Shown: positions 44,593 to 56,545, numbered from the stretch's first letter. The stretch is 64,000 nucleotides of DNA from Actinostola sp. cb2023 (GCA_033675265.1 JAUJYZ010001154.1:1-64000); one strand, 5' to 3'. Notes: a model not told the origin generated them from the sequence alone. Translations and numbers: made by a program.

Positions 44593-45009
44593 TTAATTTG
44601 GGTACACTTTTTTTATATTGACTAAACAAATCCGCTTAGCGTAACAGCCAGTGTATGCACTTCTGCAGGAGCCCATAAGTAGGAGCCTCCATCTGGGATG
44701 TATTGGTGAGACGACCTGTGACCGGATCAGGCTATTTTTAGAACACCAGTTTTGCCGCGAAATTTTAACACCAGGGATTTTTGATTTCGGCTTTGTTACG
44801 GATTTTCTAGCTTTTGGCTTGGTACATGTAGGTTTACTATTTGATGTTTTTTTAGTTCCTTGAGAAACAGAACACGAACTTGAAGACTCTTGGTCACTTT
44901 CCGATGAATTACTAAACTCTGCAAAAGAATCACTGTAACTATCACTATTGCTCTCTTCACTTTCAGTTTCTTCAATTTCTTCAATTTCTTCGTCGGCCAC
45001 TTTGTTCAT
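44593..45009 (-). CDS. Hypothetical Ser/Glu-rich frame, 138 codons
   Basis: Opens MNKVADEEIEEIEETESEES, continues Ser/Asp-rich to about residue 50, then basic (KPKARKSVTKPKSKIPG), then CSKNSLIRSQVV... The last third lies in a segment repeated in inverse at 50520-50600, so it is probably repeat-derived. An acidic-Ser N-terminus is common in DNA-transposase openings, but no catalytic domain is visible. No homologue recognised. Confidence 0.25.
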   Translation of the reverse strand: MNKVADEEIEEIEETESEESNSDSYSDSFAEFSNSSESDQESSSSCSVSQGTKKTSNSKPTCTKPKARKSVTKPKSKIPGVKISRQNWCSKNSLIRSQVVSPIHPRWRLLLMGSCRSAYTGCYAKRICLVNIKKVYPN

Positions 45010-45380
45010 ATATCACAAATAAACACAAATCATCTACCTCATTGATGCTGATTGGCTCTGTTTAATTCCCATGGGGGATTCCTATTGATTGGTGATTAGT
45101 TCGCGGGAAAAGGTGTTCTAAAGAGTTTGACTTTTGATCGCGGGTCGCGGGTCGCGGGTCGCGGGTAGATGGTGCGGGTGCGGGTAGATGGTGCGGCTGC
45201 GGGAAAAAAGGTGCGGGTAGAAATATACATTTTTTTTTTAAATTTAAAAATATCGATTTTGTCATAAAGTCGATAATTAAGGTAATCGTTAATTAAAAAA
45301 ACCTAACCCTTCTTCTTTATACTTTGGCATGGTGGTTCTATTTCTGGCATCTTAAATATGGTTCATGTTCACACCTTGTC
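44650..45380. repeat. Left arm of a large inverted duplication
   Basis: Segments 'cctgtgaccggatcaggcta' (44717) and the GCGGGT-rich stretch with its flank (45140-45380, including 'ggcatggtggttctatttct') occur as reverse complements at 50520-50600 and 50220-50500. The arms enclose 4.8 kb with the (TAG)n-element cluster. Confidence 0.7.
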
Positions 45381-45896
45381 AGAAGAAGAATCGTTAAAAT
45401 TGGAATATTTTCTAGTTCTTCTGACATGAATAAAAATAAAAATGTATGTTTTACTAAAAGTTTGTGGGTATCGCCATCAGCTTTACCACTAGGACTCCCC
45501 TCGTTTAATTACTGGTTAGTAATCAGCTGGATAATTTCTAGCATTTTGTAAAAACTGTCAGATCAGACAACAAAAAGGGATGTGACGTCTTGTCAATCAT
45601 ATGCATGGTTAACAATTAAATTAGTAAGCCCGGCCAAAGGTCATCTTCTTCATTACCTGGACACAGGGACTGCATGTGCGATTCATTCATTCGAGTATTG
45701 TATTTAAAGTGGTTATAGAAGACTTCTAGTAATTGTGCAGGTAAGTGTTACACACTGCTTCCATTTAATGACTACTAGTACTCTAGCAATTGTGAATCAC
45801 AATTTACCGGGATCGGCTAACAATTTCGCTGGAAGTATGTGAAGTGAATGATTCAGTCCTTGATGCTATATGAAAAATACAAACGCCGTTTAATTA

Positions 45897-46507
45897 TAAC
45901 AAGACGCTCAATGAGCGTTCACTCGGGCATTGTGAAAAGGAAAATGTCAGTTGTTCGAGGAAGTACTTGAAAATGAATGCCAGTTGGTTGAAGAACAAGG
46001 ACAATGTCAGCTGCGCGAGGAGAGACCTGACAATGACTGACAGTTGCGTGACGAGGGAGACTATGTATATACATGTATGTGTCGAGTTCATTTGATTTGC
46101 CTTTGAGTTCATTTGATTACCTTTTGACTTTGAGTTCAATTGATTTGATTTTGATGAGTTTGTGTAAAGGCCCCCTCTCTAGCTTCAGATCCCGAAACGT
46201 CGAGTTTGGAATCGAGTTCGGGTTCGAGTTACGGTTCGAACGTCGAATAAAACAAGGACATCTTCTTCAATACAATATAATTTCTCTGACGTCATGACAA
46301 TCAGTGACAGTTGAGTGACGAGGGAGACTATTAGTCCGGTGAGTACGAACATGATACGTCTTGAGGTTGCATAGGTCAGATGGTTCCGATAACGGCCTCG
46401 CGTTTGTTTAAAAATATATATATTTTAAGCGAGCTTCTAGTCCTTTTACCACTTCTAGTCATTGAACGATGAACTAGAATCCTAGAATCATTTTGAAGCC
46501 GAACAAA

Positions 46508-46542
<35 letters not shown>

Positions 46543-46586
46543 CGAAATTTTCTAACTCGGGCGGCCTGCGGCCTGGGCCCGAGTAA
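45897..46586 (-). mobile_element. Hairpin-ended (TAG)n element, copy B (internally deleted)
   Basis: Reverse-complement copy of the 16302-17122 element, missing about 130 bp between the (TAG)n tract and the middle. Both terminal hairpins are present. Confidence 0.8.
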
Positions 46587-47797
46587 CAAGTGACCTCAAG
46601 TACGTTAAATATGTAATACAGACATACCTACACGAATCTTTATGATTCATCGACATAAATTGTTTCTCGTCACGCAACTCTCATTGTCATATTAAATACC
46701 CGAGTATACGCTCATTGAGCGTCTTCTTCTTCAACAGATCCCTAATCTCTAATGACGTTTTGATTTTGATTGTATTTTTGCCGTTCACTGACTTGTTTTC
46801 AGCGTGGAAATTCTGCTTTAAATAGCGCTGTACCGCGGTTCTAAAATTAATGCGCTTTTCTATTGTGCAAGTATATAAATAGGCTATTAAAACAACTTTG
46901 GCATGACCCCAAATTTCGGACATTGAGCTTGTTTAGCTTTGAGCTTTGCTTTAATTGATGAAGTTTTGAAGTATGATTTCTACGATTTCTTTTCCTTCTG
47001 AATTTTTCAAACGTCGAATCGAATAAACATCCATCATTATATATCTGAGAAATGTGTTTCGTTTTATTGCCGGATACTTTTTAAACGGGTTTTCACGGCG
47101 CGTGACGACAGTCATGCAGCAGCAAAGCGATATTAGATATCTAAACAAAATCTACTGAAAAATCAAACCCTTGCTCTCTAGCTTCAGAGACATAATACGA
47201 AGCTGCTCAGTAACGGATTATTATAACGACATACATGTTGCTTTCAAAACTAAGATTCATAATCTACTTGAGTCCTGTGTGTCGTATTGTCTTTTCTTAT
47301 CTGCTGAGTAATCTGAAACTCCGGATACGATTAAATACGTCGCATACTTTCGACATTCTTTAGCCTATAAAAACTACTACTACCGAAAAACGCATTTTCT
47401 AACTCGGGCTTCCTTCGGAAGGGCCCGAGTAACAAGACGCTCAATGAACGTACACTCGGGCTTATGAAAAGGACAATGTCAGTTGCGTGAGGAGAGACCT
47501 GACAATGACTGACAGTTGCGTGACGAGGGAGACTATATGTCTGCCAGATGAAGGGCTATACGATCTCGATTTACGAACTATTGACCTTGCTTTCCTTAAA
47601 TGCTTTGATGTAGTTTTGAAGTACGATTTTTACGATTCCTTTTCCTTCTGAATTTTTCAAACGTGGAATAAAATAAACATCCATCATGAGTTACTGAAAA
47701 TAACTCGACTGGCTCGACTGTTTGCATGACTTCTGTACATATAGCTTTCTGTCAATAGATGGAGTTATACATGACCGGCGTTGGTCGTGAGTTTAAT
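46587..47797. mobile_element. Mosaic of element ends and related debris
   Basis: Contains a right end at 46664-46728 (ACGCTCATTGAGCGTC), a left end at 47395-47432 (ACTCGGGCTTCC..GGGCCCGAGTAA) and, directly abutting it, a right end of another copy (47433-47535). The stretch 46735-46810 ('gttcactgacttgttttcag' neighbourhood) is repeated at 48700-48790, and 47640-47795 is repeated at 48875-49015. Confidence 0.6.
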
Positions 47798-47846
47798 TAC
47801 TCGGGCCCAGGCCGCAGGCCGCCCGAGTTAGAAAATGCGGATTTCG

Positions 47847-47878
<32 letters not shown>

Positions 47879-48625
47879 TTTGTTCGGCTTCAAAATGACG
47901 AGTATGCGACGTATTTAATCGTATCCGGAGTTTCAAGATTACTCCGCAGATTTGAAAAGATAAAGGAGACACAGGACTCAAGTAGATTATGAATCTTAGT
48001 TTTGAAAGCAGCTGTAGATCTTCAAGCTATTAAAAGGTCAGGATTCTAGTTCATCGTTCAATGACTAGAAGTGGTAAAAGGACTAGAAGCTCGCTTAAAA
48101 TATTTTTTTTTTAAAACAAACGCGAGGCCGTTATCGGAACCATCTGACCTATGCAACCTCAAGACGTATCATGTTCGTACTCACCGGACTAATAGTCTCC
48201 CTCGTCACTCAACTGTCACTGATTGTCATGACGTCAGAGAAATTATATTGTATTGAAGAAGATGTCCTTGTTTTATTCGACGTTCGAACCGTAACTCGAA
48301 CCCGAACTCGATTCCAAACTCGACGTTTCGGGATCTGAAGCTAGAGAGGGGGCCTTTACACAAACTCATCAAAATCAAATCAATTGAACTCAAAGTCAAA
48401 AGGTAATCAAATGAACTCAAAGGCAAATCAAATGAACTCGACACATACATGTATATACATAGTCTCCCTCGTCACGCAACTGTCAGTCATTGTCAGGTCT
48501 CTCCTCGCGCAGCTGACATTGTCCTTGTTCTTCAACCAACTGGCATTCATTTTCAAGTACTTCCTCGAACAACTGACATTTTCCTTTTCACAATGCCCGA
48601 GTGAACGCTCATTGAGCGTCTTGTT
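47798..48625 (+). mobile_element. Hairpin-ended (TAG)n element, copy C
   Basis: About 828 bp, almost identical to copy A, with (TAG)10 instead of (TAG)8. Both ends intact. Confidence 0.8.
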
Positions 48626-49465
48626 ATAACAAGAGTCCGCGGAGATCTTTATCTATGAGTCAGACACAATTCTCCCTCGTCATTGAGCGTCTTCTTCTGT
48701 AATAGATCCCTAAAATCTAAGGACGTTTTGATTTCGATTGTATTTTTGCCGTTCACTGACCTGTTTTGAGCGTGGAAATTCGGTTTTAAATCAACGGTTC
48801 TAAAATTAGGTCGCCTAATAGATGTATGACTCAGATAAGGATCACTTTACAACTGTCATCTTACTGAAAAGAACACGAATTTTTCAAACGTGGAATAAAA
48901 TAAACATCCATCGTGAGTTACTGAAAATAACTCGACTGGTTCGATTGTTTGCATGACTTCTGTACATATAGCTTTCTGTCAATAGATGTTGCTACATCGC
49001 TGGTCGTGAGTTTAATTATAAATACTCAAGGACATAACTGTACACGTAATATTACAATTAAGCAACAAACATCGCATAGCGAGGTCATGTTCATTTGCTT
49101 TTCAATTCATTTTTGGATATGAGTTCGAGTTCGTGGAAAGGCGTTATAGAACAGCCGATAAAACACGGGCTTTAAACAGGCTCATTTCACAGACAAAAGC
49201 ATACGGCTATTCGTGTGGGCCCACTCTGAAAGATGTCGTTTCATTTATAACAAAAGCAAACGCGCCTTAGCTTCATCGTGGAATGATCAACTACAATCCT
49301 GAACTTAATAGCTTGAAGATCTATGATGAGAAATCTTGAAACTCGATAGGATCAAATACATCGCATTCTTCGCATTTTTTTGTCATTCCTTCACCTGAAA
49401 AAAATAATAAAAAAAAGAAAGTGTATTTTCTAACTCGGGCTTCCTTCGGAAGGGCCCGAGTAATA
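48626..49465. mobile_element. Second mosaic block ending in an element terminus
   Basis: Parallels 46735-47432. It begins with a truncated right end (48680-48692, CATTGAGCGTCTTCTTC), shares several 50-150 bp segments with the first mosaic, and ends in the same left terminus, ACTCGGGCTTCC...GCCCGAGTAA (49432-49465). Confidence 0.6.
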
Positions 49466-49631
49466 ATATATAACACTTTTCGGACTTGTGCTTATTTGGA
49501 ATAAAGCAATTGTGCAATTCATATATGATTTGGCTTCAGAAACTCCAGCACATAGCGAAGTCAGCATTTATAATTCTGACACAATAATTTGGTATTTTAG
49601 AAACCAGCATAATTATACTCAGCCATGACCC

Positions 49632-49739
49632 GGTTCGGACGGGAACTGTTTCTACCGTGCCGCAGCTTTCCAGCTTGGACTACCTTGGGAGTCAGTAAAA
49701 GACGATGTGTTCCACTATCTTCAGCTCAACCAGTACGAC
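49632..49739 (+). pseudogene. OTU-protease-like exon remnant
   Basis: 36 codons reading GSDGNCFYRAAAFQLGLPWE..., VKDDVFHYLQLNQYD, then a GTGAGT donor. DGNC(F/L)(Y/F)RA is the catalytic Asp/Cys motif of OTU deubiquitinases, and the following helix plus V...L..N.. fits. A TGA lies two codons upstream (49626-49628) with no usable acceptor between, and no downstream exon (for example with the catalytic His) was found. It is probably a broken copy, perhaps transposon-borne. Nucleophile assignment is by motif only. Confidence 0.55.
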
Positions 49740-50219
49740 GTGAGTTTTTTTAAATGTTCAACATGTGTCCGCGTATCGTGCAATTGAGTGGGACTGGGAA
49801 CGAGACCATGAGGCTTGAGATTTCCAAGGCGCTTCATGCGTAATTTTTCGAGGGAAATCTCGCAGGTCCTTGCACTCTTTCCTCGTCGATTCTGTGAAAT
49901 TTGTTACAAAAATCAAGTTATCGAATTAATTTTCTTTTTTATAGCAACAAGGAAACGACCGCCAGTAGATATTTAAATTATCAAAATAACACATATATTT
50001 AAAGGAACTCGTAAGTTTATATTGTTGATTTTATCGCAGTTGAGTTTGTGATATCGATATTTTAGGGGTGCGAACGACGAGACCCGCCGTCACTGTTGCC
50101 CAACTTGGCGTACTAAGAAAACACGAAAATGCAGTAGAGTGAAGTTATTTATTATGTTTATCTAATTTTTATTTTTATTCTTTTACCCGTCGAAGTGAAG
50201 CAGTGATAACCTACCAACT

Positions 50220-50610
50220 GAACATGAACCATATTTAAGATGCCAGAAATAGAACCACCATGCCAAAGTATAAAGACAAGAAGGGTTAGGTTTTTTTAAT
50301 TAACGATTACCTTGAGCATGAATCATGAATCATGCTTTGAAAAAAATTATCGACTTTATGACAAAATCGATATTTTTAAATTAAATTTTTTTTGTTTGTA
50401 TATTTCTACCCGCACCTTTTTACCCGCACCCGCACATCTACCCGCACCCGCACCATTTACCCGCATCCGCACCATCTACCCGCGACCCGCGACCCGCGAC
50501 CAAAAGTCAAACTCTGTTCTAAAGATAGCCTGATCCGGTCACAGGTCGTCTCACAAACCCAGTACGGTAGATGGAGGCTCCTACTTATGGGCTCCTGACT
50601 TCTGATATTA
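50220..50610. repeat. Right arm of the large inverted duplication
   Basis: Reverse complement of parts of 44650-45380, with a CCCGCACC-rich tract at 50408-50500 corresponding to the GGGTGCGG tract of the left arm. The order of blocks is conserved. Confidence 0.7.
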
Positions 50611-51098
50611 GTGATTTCTGAAAGGAATACTATTAACTTTTTCCTTAAATTGGGTCTATATTTCAGTGACAAATCCTTGGAAAGGGTATGAATTTTCCAA
50701 TTCTTCATCCTTAAATAGGGTCAGGGTTTCGACATCCCGGGGGCACACCGGTAGCCCATGTCAAGATTAGTTTAGCAATCAGTCGCTCGCAGCAATTAGT
50801 CGGGACTCTAAAACAAAAATACTGTTTCGTCTTTCACCTCAAACGTGAAAGTGGCTCAGATACATCGAAGGCTCAGATATACGAGAACTTGCCTAATATG
50901 AGATTGCCGAGTGATAATGAAGTGCTTTGTTGTAAATGTGCATGCGAGAGCGCATAATCGAAGGCTCAGATATAGGAAAAGTGCCGAGTGATTGAACGAA
51001 GTTCTTGCACCTATTCGATGACCCGAGTAACCTGGTTCCAGAGGCACTGACCTACATTCTCCTTTACCGGAATTTTGCGAGCTGCGAAGCAACGAGAA
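50611..51098. other. No gene seen
   Basis: Contains 'ccttaaatagggtcagggtt'-type repeat text related to 44490-44590 and two copies of CGAAGGCTCAGATATA at 50866 and 50960. Confidence 0.3.
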
Positions 51099-51620
51099 GT
51101 TCGTCAGAGCCTCTGGTAGCAAGCGCCATTGTCTTGATCAGACCGCGCCAATAGAATTACAGATTGCAAGAAGCTCGTCAGAGCCTCTGGTAGCAAGCGC
51201 CATTGCCTTGATCAGACCGCGCCAATAGAATTACAGATTGCAAGAAGCTCGTCAGAGCCTCTGGTAGCAAGCGCCATTGTCTTGATCAGACCGCGCCAAT
51301 AGAATTACAGATTGCAAGAAGCTCGTCAGAGCCTCTGGTAGCAAGCGCCATTGCCTTGATCAGACCGCGCCAATAGAATTACAGATTGCAAGAAGCTCGT
51401 CAGAGCCTCTGGTAGCAAGCGCCATTGCCTTGATCAGACCGCGCCAATAGAATTACAGATTGCAAGACGCTCGTCAGAGCCTCTGGTAGCAAGCGCCATT
51501 GCCTTGATCAGACCGCGCCAATAGAATTACAGATTGCAAGAAGCTCGTCAGAGCCTCTGGTAGCAAGGTTAGCGCCATTGCCTTAATTGATCAGACCGCG
51601 CCAATAGAATTATAGTCTCC
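51099..51620. repeat. 74-bp minisatellite, about 7 units
   Basis: Units of 74 bp containing CGTCAGAGCCTCTGGTAGCA, CGCCATTG(C/T)CTTGATCAG and ACAGATTGCAAGAA. The last unit has small insertions. The flank 51621-52035 has no gene. Confidence 0.9.
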
Positions 51621-52035
51621 TCGCATCCGAATTACAGATTGCAAGAATTTGTTCAAGGTCACTGATTGGCTGGTTGTCAAAGTGATTTCCGAATGGTATT
51701 CCTCCTCCTCCTTTTCCCCTCCTCTCCTCAGTCCCCTTCCGATCCCTTCCGATCATGGTCCTAGAGGGGGACCCTCCGATCCGTAATGTATTTTACAGGG
51801 CCGCCACGCTATGGCGCGCCGTAAATATTTTGGGAAAAGTATCAAAATTCTAATATCTGGAAATCAATTTGAAATCGAATCTAATTTTTCTATCTTCAAA
51901 TAAATTGTTCTTCATTTTTTCCCTCTCAAAAACAGTTACGTCATAGTACAACTGTCAAGCTAATTTTTCCCCTTTTCCCCTTAGAGAGCCTGTTCGCAGG
52001 CTATCAAGCTTCGCGTGCACTAATCGTATGTGGGA

Positions 52036-53236
52036 CTCTGCTACTGCTACTGTCATGTCTAACTTTACTACTGTCATGTGGAACTTTACTACTGTCATGT
52101 GTAACTTTACTACTGTCATGCGTGACTTTACTACTGTCATGTCTAACTTTACTACTGTCATGTGGAACTTTACTACTGTCATGTCTAACTTTACTACTGT
52201 CATGCGTGACTTTACTACTGTCATGTCTAACTTTACTACTGTCATGTCTAACTTTACTACTGTCATGTGGAACTTTACTACTGTCATGTCTAACTTTACT
52301 ACTGTCATGTGGAACTTTACTACTGTCATGTCTAACTTTACTACTGTCATGTGGAACTTTACTACTGTCATGTGTAACTTTACTACTGTCATGTCTAACT
52401 TTACTACTGTCATGTGTAACTTTACTACTGTCATGTGTAACTTTACTACTGTCATGTGGGACTTTACTACTGTCATGTGTAACTTTACTACTGTCATGTG
52501 TAACTTTACTACTGTCATGCGTGACTTTACTACTGTCATGTGTAACTTTACTACTGTCATGCGTGACTTTACTACTGTCATGTGGAACTTTACTACTGTC
52601 ATGTCTAACTTTACTACTGTCATGCGTGACTTTACTACTGTCATGTGTAACTTTACTACTGTCATGCGTGACTTTACTACTGTCATGTGTAACTTTACTA
52701 CTGTCATGCGTGACTTTACTACTGTCATGTGGGACTTTACTACTGTCATGTGTAACTTTACTACTGTCATGCGTGACTTTACTACTGTCATGTCTAACTT
52801 TACTACTGTCATGCGTGACTTTACTACTGTCATGTGTAACTTTACTACTGTCATGCGTGACTTTACTACTGTCATGTGGAACTTTACTACTGTCATGTGT
52901 AACTTTACTACTGTCATGTGTAACTTTACTACTGTCATGTGTAACTTTACTACTGTCATGTGTAACTTTACTACTGTCATGTCTAACTTTACTACTGTCA
53001 TGTGGGACTTTACTACTGTCATGTGTAACTTTACTACTGTCATGTGTAACTTTACTACTGTCATGCGTGACTTTACTACTGTCATGTGGAACTTTACTAC
53101 TGTCATGTCTAACTTTACTACTGTCATGTCTAACTTTACTACTGTCATGTGGAACTTTACTACTGTCATGTGGAACTTTACTACTGTCATGCGTGACTTT
53201 ACTACTGTCATGTGGAACTTTACTACTGTCATGTGG
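52036..53236. repeat. 21-bp minisatellite, about 57 units
   Basis: Units of 21 bp (ACTTTACTACTGTCATG plus four variable bases). Only the bases after CATG vary, giving five unit types: TCTA, TGGA, TGTA, CGTG and TGGG. As 21 is a multiple of three and no unit has a stop in these frames, two plus frames and one minus frame stay open for 379-425 codons; the 7-residue repeats (TVMxNFT, MTVVKxH, LLLSCxT) are not evidence of a protein. Confidence 0.9.
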
Positions 53237-53572
53237 AACTTGGACGTATATCCAAAGTTAGGGGGAGATCTCTGATCCAGAGGTTAAGGAAGAAACGCTC
53301 ATCATGGCAGAGTCTGGGCTTAGATCGACCGTCAGCGGCATTACTAGGTGTGGTGGATCGACATGGTCAACCTTTCCCCAAATTGAAATGGAGCCGTTTG
53401 CTAGGCGTTCTACGATGGTGTCGCTGATGAAATCTTCGAAGCCAAGACAGGATTTGTTATTCGAAAACTTGGTGCTTGGCGGTAATGGCGAGTTATAATG
53501 TCGGCCTTGAAAATCGCCTTTAAAAAGAATAAAGAAGTCTCGCACGTCCACTCCCGATTTCAGATAAGACAA
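53237..53572 (-). pseudogene. Retroelement reverse-transcriptase N-terminal fragment
   Basis: The minus frame reads SGVDVRDFFILFKGDFQG..., then KSCLGFEDFISDTIVERLAN, ISIWGKVDHVDPPHLVMPLTV. The next frame continues SKPRLCHDERFFLNLWIRDLP. A one-base frameshift separates the two. (F)V..TI.ERL..G....GKV....PPH.VMP.TV...KPR.CHDER(F)LNLW is a pattern I associate with the RT of DIRS-like or related invertebrate retroelements. The copy is cut at 53237 by the 21-bp array, before the catalytic YxDD region. Exact element class not proven. Confidence 0.65.
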
Positions 53573-54198
53573 AATTTTCTCTCTTTTGGTTTGGCCTTGT
53601 AGGATCTCTTCCCAGCGAGGTAGGCGATTGTGGATCTCCCCAGCTTTAAAATCATTCGGATCCCTGAATCAGTCAGTTCACGCGCGGAGGCTTTTGCAGA
53701 TAACTTTGACACCATTTCGGGTGAGGGTAACGGGGCCACAACGCTCGGACGATCACCCTTCCAATCAACCCATCGAAAACACCTGGTTCTAGGGACTACT
53801 CCTTCTGGTGTGAAGAGAGAAATCTTTCTACGCTTGCGGGGTGGCTGGAAAAAGGATAAATGAAAAAAAACAACACTCAACGTTGATGAATTGGGAAGGA
53901 GATGAAGTAGTCCGAACCGAAAGTGAGGTAGATAGAAGGGTGAACGCCCGAGAGAAGCAGCCCCGAAATACCCCGTCCAAAGACAGAGTAATGAAGGGTT
54001 TTAGAAAACCCCATCGGGGAGGCTTTGCCGCGGGCGCAAAAAAGGCTGGAAGAGCGACGGGGTACTATTACGGCAATGAATTATTTTTTTTCGTAAAAGG
54101 CGCATTACATTTCCAAAGGTTATTTAAAAGAGTACAGCTTTTGCTAACTGCAATGTTAATTAAACTATTATTATGCTCATTATTGTTATTGTCATAGT
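53573..54198. mobile_element. Probable upstream part of the same retroelement remnant
   Basis: Competing open frames lie on both strands (minus 53560-53880, plus 53841-54197, the latter Lys/Arg/Gly-rich). I cannot say which, if either, is ancestral. No zinc knuckle is visible. Confidence 0.3.
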
Positions 54199-54236
54199 TG
54201 TTATTATTAATATAAAGGTTTTTGACTAGAGTGCAA

Positions 54237-54371
54237 TTTAGAAAAGTGTGAAATAGTACTAACTTTAAATAGTACTAAATAGTGCTATTTCTATTGTTTT
54301 CTATTGTTTCATTAGTGCTATTTAGTACTAATTAGTTATTTAGTTTTCAAGCTTTTCTAACTTGCACTCTA
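54237..54371. mobile_element. TA-flanked hairpin (TA|GAGTGCAATTTAG)
   Basis: 54239-54369, TA on both sides, with the core 'ctattgttttctattgtttc' shared with 34508, 34693 and 58903. The private arm insert ATTTAGAAAAG pairs with CTTTTCTAA at the other end. Confidence 0.85.
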
Positions 54372-55268
54372 AGCGATAAATTTTGCCAGAATACTATATA
54401 TGGATAGAAACACATGAAGTGATATTTTGAATTACTAATTACTAATATAATTGTACTACGAGTTGAATTAGTTGCAAAATGTAACTGTGAACATTCATTC
54501 TACATTTCAGCAAATGATGATATACTTTAAAGTTCACTGCTATGTTTGGGCTTCCTGTGCTTCAAATTGGCGACACGCTTCGTATGTAAATTGCCCATTT
54601 CAAACCATGTGATGTAAACATGGTGTTCTCTGGAGAATTAGTCCTTTCAATATGAACGAATAAATTTCAGAAATATAATAGCCTGCGTAGCCAGGCTGCA
54701 GTAGTATTTTTAGTCGAACTTGAAACGGTCGATGTGAGGTAAAATAAAGTACGCATGTATTCTTATTTACCATCATCGTAGAACGAACTTTGAGGGCTTC
54801 TGCTCCATTCAGGTTTAGATTCTGGGGTGCGTTGAATGACATTCAATGTCTGCATACTAGGATACGAATTAGGTTGACTTTTCTCTCCTACTGGTTGTTG
54901 TTGGCTTTCTTTTTACCAGGAATCGATGTTTGCACAGAACATTTGCTAATTCCACATCGATTATTTCTTCAGCCTTTTTGAGCTCTCTCGAATCATCAAT
55001 GGATAAGGATTTGGTCGAAATACATCTTCCTTTCAGTGGATCTTGATATTGTCTTCGGATATACTGATTCTAGGCTCCCCTCGAAAGACTTTCACTGTGA
55101 CTTGAGACATGTTTGCTCTTTAGTATAACTGTGCAGCAACTGTATGATCTGCTGTTCCTTTGAGCTTATCAGTATACCTTTGCCAGTTATGGCCACCCCT
55201 CCCCTACCAATTACGCCGCCCTCTGGACTGTGGTCATTCTGGCCACCCCTCCCCCTCCAACTACGCTA
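54372..55268. other. No gene recognised
   Basis: On the minus strand at 54880-55110 two adjacent frames, MSQVTVKVFRGEPRISISED and RRQYQDPLKGRCISTKSLS..., look like one frameshifted coding remnant but match nothing I know. A TAGCCTGCGTAGCCAGGCT word is at 54681. Confidence 0.3.
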
Positions 55269-55923
55269 TAACATATTGCGAGTGCATTTTGTAATATTAT
55301 TAACTCGCTCGTATCACGTCAAAAACACTCGGATATTTCTGCATTTAACACATGTAATAACTCAAACATATAGGCTTTTAAGGGTGTATTCAAAATTTTA
55401 TTTTTCAGTCTCGTTTGCCGTTACGGGCCGATTTTCTAACAGTGGTTTTTCATAATATTGTCCTCCTGTTCGCTCAAAAATCGTACGATTTCTATGAAAC
55501 TTCAGATTCTTGTTAAATAGATTGTCATAATTTTGTCTGCCGGGTTTTAAAAAAATCTCTCGACTGCAAGTTGCGCGGCCTAAAAACTGACCATAAAAAT
55601 AATGCCGCGCAACTTGCAGTCGAGAGATTTTTTTAAAACCCGGCAGACAAAATTATGACAATCTATTTAACAAGAATCTGAAGTTTCGTAGAAATCGTAC
55701 GATTTTTGAGCGAACAGGAGGGCAATATTATGAAAAACCACTGTTAGAAAATCGGCCCGTAACGGCAAACGCGACTGAAAAATAAAATTTTGAATACACC
55801 CTTAAAAGCCTACATGTTTGAGTTATTGCATGTGTTAAATGCAGAAATATCCGAGTGTTTTTGACGCGATACGAGCGAGTTTAAAAAATCACAGAATGCA
55901 CTCGCAATTATGTTGGAGTCACC
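55269..55923. mobile_element. TTAA-type long-TIR element, left tip truncated
   Basis: Very close relative of 26910-27572. The right end GGAGTCACC|TTAA is intact at 55915-55927. The left end starts inside the TIR at 'aacatattgcgagtgca'. The loop is in opposite orientation, so the element inserted the other way round. Confidence 0.8.
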
Positions 55924-56084
55924 TTAAATCACGTAAAGATATCTAAACAACTCTTCGAATTGGCTAGTGCATAATCATTTTATGTATGTTATGGCCCATT
56001 TCCAGAATTGTAAATAAATTAGAAGAAATTGTAATATTTAGTGTTGTTAGTTTTATTACATGTATGTTATTTTGTTATTCCGCG

Positions 56085-56237
56085 TTTTAGGGTCGCCCGG
56101 TGATTTTCCATCATTCCGCGTTTTAGGATTTTCCGTCATTCCGCGTTTTAGGGTCGCCCAGTGATTTTCCGTCATTCCGCGTTTTGGGATTTTATCGTCA
56201 TTCCGTCTTTCCGCGATTCCGCGTTTTAGGGTCGCCC
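56085..56237. repeat. TTCCGCGTTTTAGG word array
   Basis: CATTCCGCGTTTTAGG(GTCGCCC)-type words repeat about six times at irregular 20-40 bp spacing. Confidence 0.75.
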
Positions 56238-56545
56238 ACAGGAGAGACCTCGCTGAAATTATTAGGTATTTGCACATGTCCAGTACAGCGACAGGAGAGA
56301 CCTCGCTGAAATTATTAGGTATTTTTGGCAAAGTACAGCCACAGGAGAGACCTCGCTGAAATTATTAGGATTTTTTTTTTTGGCACAGTACAGCGACAGG
56401 AGAGACCTCGCTGAAATTATTAGGTATTTTTGGCACAGTACAGCGACAGGAGAGACCTCGCTGAAATTATTAGGTATTTTTGGCACAGTACAGCCACAGG
56501 AGAGACCTCGCTGACATTATTAGGGTGTTTGGCAAAGAGACGGGT
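56238..56545. repeat. 50-bp minisatellite, 6 units
   Basis: Units of 50 bp (two are 53 and 55) starting ACAGGAGAGACCTCGCTGAA and containing ATTATTAGGTATTTTTGGCA. Diverged continuations (GACCGGGGTGACC...) extend to about 56770. Confidence 0.9.

Noticed and set aside
44593..45009. 138-codon frame as a confident gene
   Set aside because: Its last third is repeat-derived and the rest is low-complexity Ser/Glu, so it is kept only as hypothetical.
51955..53275. Frames of 379-425 codons on both strands with 7-residue repeats
   Set aside because: They arise from the 21-bp minisatellite, whose unit length is a multiple of three. No domain, signal or splice context is present.
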